Shown here: piece after piece, positions 60,050 through 64,000 of the stretch
Layout of the letters: each line of letters begins with the position of its first letter
Position numbering within the stretch: position 1 is the stretch's first letter
The notes under the pieces: model-generated
The model's database searches: none
The model's input: the letters and a program-made list of their open reading frames with translations, nothing else
What the model was told of the DNA's origin: nothing
Position numbers and translations under genes: made by a program
Source of the DNA: Paralithodes platypus
Lineage: Eukaryota > Arthropoda > Malacostraca > Decapoda > Lithodidae
NCBI GenBank assembly: GCA_032716605.1
Contig: CM064518.1
Span: forward strand, 44,106,744 to 44,170,743
Direction of reading: 5' to 3'
DNA: 64,000 bases

Positions 60050-60140
60050 ACAAAAAAAATCTCATTCTTTCAACTCTGAGGGTGGCACTTGTCACAGGCA
60101 GCTCTGTCTTTTGTCTCCCTCATCCACATAGGACAAAAAT
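60050..60140 (+). mobile_element. Jockey-like LINE 3' tail
   Basis: CTCATTCTTTCAACTCTGAG, GGCACTTGTCACAGGCAGCT and GTCTCCCTCATCCACATAGG. Confidence 0.65.
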
Positions 60141-60154
60141 AGAGAGGATAAATA

Positions 60155-60772
60155 ACTGTCTTGATAGCGTAATGCATAAGTGCGCTGAATTTCGGTGTTA
60201 GTATCCTAGGTTCGAGTCCTTGGAGTGCCACATGTATTTGTTGATTTCATTAACCCTTCCTACCCGGTCTGCCTTAGGTAAGGACAGCACGAAAGAAGGG
60301 CCGCTACCCGGTATGCCTTATCTAAGGCATGAGCTTAATAGCCTAATTAAGCTTGGTCTGAACGCCGTGCGTACGACGTATGTCAACAAACCCAAGCGTT
60401 CGTCACCGCACCTCCGAAAGCAAGAAGGAGAAGACTCCTCAATGTTATTGTTCTGACGTCATGACGAAATTAGTGTCTAAAAAGCCCCCATATTGGCAAC
60501 ATCTCTGCAATATTGGCTCCACTGAAATCGTCATCACAACTGAACCAGTTGACTTACAGAGCTCTACTCAATGCCAAAATACAGATTGAAAACCGCACTA
60601 CAATTATAGATGAGTGGGAAAGTTCTAGCAGTGAAAATAAACATAAATACGGTAGCCTAGGCCTAGACGTTTTTCAGCCATTTCGCCCAGGTAGGGGCGA
60701 CCGTCATTGGGTAAGACAGCCCGGGGAGGAAGGGTTAATTGAGTTTAGAAGTGAAGTTGGTTGGTGAAAAAA
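60155..60772 (+). mobile_element. SINE Q copy split by TTAA MITE family J
   Basis: CTTGATAGCGTAATGCATAA to TTGATTTCATTAA (60,253), then the family J element, then TTAATTGAGTTTAGAAGTGA to GGTTGGTGAAAAAA. Confidence 0.8.
60250..60738 (+). mobile_element. TTAA-flanked MITE family J, copy 2 (489 bp)
   Basis: TTAACCCTTCCTACCCGGTC to CCGGGGAGGAAGGGTTAA. It holds the internal hairpin TGCCTTA(T/G).TAAGGCA. Confidence 0.8.
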
Positions 60773-60782
60773 AATACTGTAT

Positions 60783-60905
60783 GAAGCGTTATTTCCACAT
60801 AGCGATTTTCATGAGTTCCTTTGCGTTTATCTTGTGTCGTCCCAGTTTTGGTTTGTTTATTTTGCAAGTTTTACATTATAATACATAGAGTAAATAAAGG
60901 GTAAG
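60783..60905 (+). mobile_element. Repeat R270, partial
   Basis: AAGCGTTATTTCCACATAGC to GCAAGTTTTACATTATAATA. Confidence 0.65.
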
Positions 60906-60965
60906 AAAAAGGTGTTACCAACATTGCTGCTTCGTGACTGTAGAAGAATCGTATTTATGGGTTTA

Positions 60966-61022
60966 ATGGGAGGTGTGGCTGAGTGGTCATAGCACTGAGT
61001 TTGTATTCCTATTGACTTGGAT
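60966..61022 (+). mobile_element. tRNA-Ser-derived SINE head fragment
   Basis: TGGGAGGTGTGGCTGAGTGG, then a broken anticodon and T arm. Confidence 0.5.
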
Positions 61023-61023
61023 T

Positions 61024-61255
61024 CAATTGACCACTTGCGAGTTTTGGTCTATAAGGAAGTTGGAGCCGTGAACATCGATATTAAACAGAAATACAAAATT
61101 GATATAAGTTTCTAATGGATAAAAAAAATGTATGTTGAATTGGATTTTATGTATTTATATAAGCAATACAACCGTATTTTAGGTGATAATTCTGTTGGTT
61201 ATCGATGTTTACAGCTCCAACTTCCTTACAGACCGAAACTCGCAAGTAGTCAATT
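61024..61255 (+). mobile_element. MITE family F, first of a tandem pair
   Basis: TCAATTGACCACTTGCGAGT to CTCGCAAGTAGTCAATTGA. Confidence 0.85.
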
Positions 61256-61481
61256 GACCACTTGCGAGTTTTGGTCTATAAGGAAGTTGGAGCCGTGGCC
61301 ATTAATATTTAGCAGAATTATCAGCTACAATACTGTCATAATACATATATATATAAATACATAATACCTAATTGATAATACCTTTTATCCATCAGAAACC
61401 CACATTATTATTGCATTCTCTTTAATATCGATGTTCACGGCTCCAACTTCCTTATAGCCTGAAACTCGCAAGTGGTCAATT
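61250..61481 (+). mobile_element. MITE family F, second of a tandem pair
   Basis: TCAATTGACCACTTGCGAGT to CTCGCAAGTGGTCAATTG. It shares TCAATTGA with the previous copy. Confidence 0.85.
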
Positions 61482-61562
61482 GCCTGTATATTTGGAGGAA
61501 TTAGTATCGGGAGTCAATTTATGTTGTACTGTCGCCTGCAGTAAAAGATGGTACACGTTTAA

Positions 61563-61777
61563 TTAACCCCTTCTGTACCGGCGACGTCTTTTTAACTTTA
61601 TTCAATCTATATATAGACGATTGTGTACAGTTTAAGAAGGATCTGTGGTAGTAAAAAAGGTTAAGTGAGATAGTTTGAAGCCTGTTAATTGCTGGAGGCC
61701 CTGTTTAAATTGAATAAAATTGTCTAATAGTAGCCAAAGTAAAGTTAAAAGGACAGCGCTGATATAGAAGGGGTTAA
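61563..61777 (+). mobile_element. MITE family A, complete copy
   Basis: TTAACCCCTTCTGTACCGGC to GCGCTGATATAGAAGGGGTT followed by AA. A good reference copy of the family. Confidence 0.88.
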
Positions 61778-61883
61778 GAATTTCTGATACAATGATAAAA
61801 TATTTATAAACGAACATGTCCGAGTCATTGTTTGCCCTTATTTGATGTTCACTGTCTCAACTTTATCATGTTCCTGTACTGTA

Positions 61884-62101
61884 CTATAAGTAGCGCCAGC
61901 GAACTTGACAATAATCTTGACTTCTTAACTTCTTATAATTTGAAATTAATGAAAGCAATCGGGCTGACGTTTCTATCATTTAGGAAGAGTCCACCAGGAA
62001 ATAGGTGTGGATATTTACAACCAGTTTGCTCTAGGCCCGTTTGAGTTACAGAGAGGTCAGGGATCAAGATTATTGTCAAGTTTGTTGGCGCTACCTATAG
62101 T
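61884..62101 (+). mobile_element. MITE family E, second variant termini
   Basis: The arms are CTATAAGTAGCGCCAGCGAA..GACAATAATCTTGAC and the inverse, about 45 bp. The centre (TAGGAAGAGTCCACCAGGAA and TTGAGTTACAGAG) is family E-like. Confidence 0.75.
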
Positions 62102-62129
62102 GTACCAGTTACTGTAGTTGTGCTGGTAA

Positions 62130-62240
62130 TTGTGCCAAGTGGTCCACATGAAGTGCAGGTTTAGTCTCGCGCAGCATTCCAGGCAGCCCTGTTCTGGGTT
62201 ACCTCACTTGTCAGGTTTTTAAATTTGAAATTGGATATTT
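62130..62240 (-). mobile_element. RTE-like 3' fragment
   Basis: GCATTCCAGGCAGCCCTGTT and CACTTGTCAGGTTTTTAAAT, as at 59.9 kb. Confidence 0.5.
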
Positions 62241-62242
62241 TT

Positions 62243-62345
62243 TTATTTTTTTTCCTATGTGTATGAAGGAGACAAAAGGCAGGTTGCCTGTAACGACTAT
62301 CTCCCCCAAAGCCAAAAGAGTGGCAGGGCCAAATTCAAAAGACGT
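62243..62345 (-). mobile_element. Jockey-like LINE 3' tail
   Basis: ATGAAGGAGACAAAAGGCAG, AAAAGAGTGGCAGGGCC. Confidence 0.65.
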
Positions 62346-62721
62346 TGGGGTCAAAATGCCTGGACACACAAAGTCTAAAGCAGTTTAAGTCATAGGATGA
62401 AGGAAAGATTGTTTGAGGAAGAGTTCCAGAGTTCACTTATTGAGTAGAAGAACACTGATTGTTATAATAGCGATAGTAGAGTGAAAGAGATGTAACATTG
62501 CAGCGTGTAGAAGGAGATTGTAGGGAACTAGTAAGAGGAAGTGAGTTGATGAGACGAAATGCTTTAGACTACTCTTTTGAGAAGTGCGGTATGGGAGGAG
62601 CTTTTATTTTCCATTACTACTCTTGAATATAAACACCAAATGAGAAGAAGCACTTTATGGACAACGTTTCGCAGATTGCTAGTTCAGATCACTGGTTACT
62701 TTACTTTTACTACTCTTACTA

Positions 62722-62990
62722 CTTCCCAAATTGCCTAATTCCTTGAACGTGACGATAGTGCGTTATTATGTGTGCGATTAGTATGCTTGGGAAACAGATT
62801 AACTTGATCATGTAGTAATGTACACCCTATGTGGTGGATTGTGTTCTTTTATTTCATAAATTTTATTTTAGTAAGCGTTATTTCCACATAGCAATTTTGA
62901 TAAGTTATTTTATCTTTATCTTGTATCGTCCCAGTTTTGGTTTGTTTATTTTTCAAGTTTTACATTATAAATACATAAATAAATAAATAA
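62722..62990 (+). mobile_element. Repeat R270, full copy with AAATA tail
   Basis: ACTTCCCAAATTGCCTAATT to TCAAGTTTTACATTATAAAT, then ACATAAATAAATAAATAAAT. Confidence 0.8.
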
Positions 62991-63019
62991 ATGGGGTATG
63001 TGCCTGAGTATATACAGTA

Positions 63020-63600
63020 CATACATACAATTTTAAAGACCGTTTGTCCACAGAAGCTGTGGTTACAGTCTCACGTCCTAAATGGCAGCTTTCCAGGCGG
63101 TCCTGTCAAGGGCCGCCTGTGTTGTCAAGTTCTTTATTTTGAGATCGGACCGGAGTACCCGAGCCCACGTCATTCTAGGTCCACCCCTACGCGCAGCTCC
63201 CCCCAAGTTCACTGTCTGGCATTTCTTCACCCAGTTCTGATCATCCATTCTCTCCACATGTCCAAACCAACCAAGTCGGCTCGTGCGCATCACTTCACTG
63301 ATACTCCTAATGCCCAGACGCCTTCTCAATTCCTTGCTCGATACCCTGTCCCTAAGATTAACCCCACACATCCATCTCACCTTTCTCTTCTCATTTCGTT
63401 CCATTCTATTGACATCCTCCGCTTTAACCGGCCACATCTCAGAGGCATAGGTCATCACGCTCCTAACACACGAGGTATACACCTTCCCTTTAAGGTGGGG
63501 TGGGAGCCCTCTCATGGTCAGGAGTGGCAACAGCTCTTTAAACTTTCCCCAGCCACTTCTGACTCTAGCAGTATATATTACTGTATATATTACAGTATAT
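63020..63600 (-). mobile_element. RTE-like ORF2 C terminus, longest open copy
   Basis: An open frame of 150 codons (63,078-63,530) encodes VYTSCVRSVMTYASEMWPVK, then NRMERNEKRKVRWMCGVNL, RTSRLGWFGHVERMDDQNW and RGGPRMTWARVLRSDLKIKN. This is the region after the RT in RTE-type ORF2. The RT core is missing. Confidence 0.85.
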
Positions 63601-63679
63601 ACAGTAAATAGATAAATAGATAGATAGACCTTTCATTTCCATTACTAATCTTATATAGGCTTGTGCATATTTCTTTAAC

Positions 63680-63757
63680 TGTCTTGATAGCGTAATGCAT
63701 AAGTGCGCGGAATTTTGGTGTGAGTGTCTTAGGTTTGAGTCCTTGGAGTGCCACTGG
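63680..63757 (+). mobile_element. SINE family Q head
   Basis: CTGTCTTGATAGCGTAATGC, GTCTTAGGTTTGAGTCCTTG, GAGTGCCAC; cut by the next element. Confidence 0.7.
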
Positions 63758-63761
63758 CATA

Positions 63762-64000
63762 TAGGAGAAAGAGAGGGGATATGATAGAGACTTTTAAGAT
63801 AGTGTCAGGAATGTATGATGAGGATGTGTGTGAAGGTATCTTCTTGATGCGGGAGGGAACAAGAACGAGAGGACACTCTAAGAAAATTTACAAAGAAAGA
63901 AATAGGCTTGAAAAGGCAAAGAACTCATTTTGTGATAGAGTGGTAAATGAGTGGAACGCACTGCCCCAGTATGTAGTCGATTCCGAATCAATAAGGAAGT
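63762..64000 (+). mobile_element. CR1-type LINE ORF2 C terminus, cut by the window end
   Basis: An open frame reads RRKRGDMIETFKIVSGMYDE, then RTRGHSKKIYKERNRLEKAK and FCDRVVNEWNALPQYVVDSE. This is the C-terminal block of CR1-type ORF2 (RERGDMI..YK..R.H..K..FF..R....WN.LP). It continues past the window. Confidence 0.8.

Noticed and set aside
62991..63611. A 206-codon plus-strand frame
   Set aside because: It is the shadow of the RTE ORF2 C terminus on the minus strand, which shows recognisable residues.
58822..64000. A further HMG-box exon or terminal exon for the TFAM-like gene
   Set aside because: I looked for a phase-2 acceptor followed by a KRP..P..F-type segment or a basic tail and found only repeats. 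The exon is presumably downstream of the window or too short to see.

Overview
This is a stretch of repeat-rich animal nuclear DNA, not a bacterial or organellar one. Spliced genes, large introns, abundant microsatellites, CR1-, RTE- and Jockey-type non-LTR retrotransposon fragments, tRNA-derived SINEs, many short inverted-repeat (MITE) families and a degenerate TTAGG-type telomere-like array all point to an arthropod. A decapod crustacean is the most likely source, but that is an inference and no single sequence proves it.

Only two host genes can be supported. The first (about 18.4-19.4 kb, minus strand) encodes an Id/Extramacrochaetae helix-loop-helix protein in one coding exon, with a TATA-like box and initiator at sensible spacing. 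The second is the main discovery candidate. It runs on the plus strand from 41,881 past 58,821 and probably leaves the window. It is a spliced gene for a putative mitochondrial HMG-box protein (TFAM-like). A first exon encodes a presequence-like N terminus, followed by six exons that form three complete HMG boxes. Every box is split at the same place by a phase-1 intron, and every box-to-box boundary is a phase-2 intron. Each two-exon box is therefore a symmetric cassette. TFAM proteins I know of have two boxes.

Layout. 1-5.6 kb: MITEs (families named A to K here), one nested at a demonstrable TTAA target, and a 46-bp minisatellite grown from a MITE terminus. 5.6-7.5 kb: about 34 copies of a 53-bp minisatellite. 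7.6-18 kb: an RT fragment, MITEs, a 65-nt G homopolymer inside a MITE, a 100-bp tandem array, and a 5'-truncated CR1 element whose upstream edge is cut by a MITE. 18.4-20 kb: the Id/emc gene. 20-31 kb: MITEs, CR1 tails and long CT/TA/GATA microsatellites. 31.2-33.5 kb: a degenerate tandem array invaded by at least six MITEs. 34-40 kb: C-rich, GATGGT and other simple repeats plus several LINE 3' ends. 40.6-41.8 kb: a CR1-type RT that stops about 100 bp before the start codon of the HMG gene. 41.9-64 kb: the HMG gene, with introns full of SINEs, RTE fragments, a degenerate hAT element and two repeat families that I see only in this part of the window.

Most long open frames elsewhere are low-complexity (poly-YL, poly-ER, poly-D/S/G) or antisense shadows and are not annotated as genes. 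All repeat-family letters (A, B, C and so on) are labels made for this answer.
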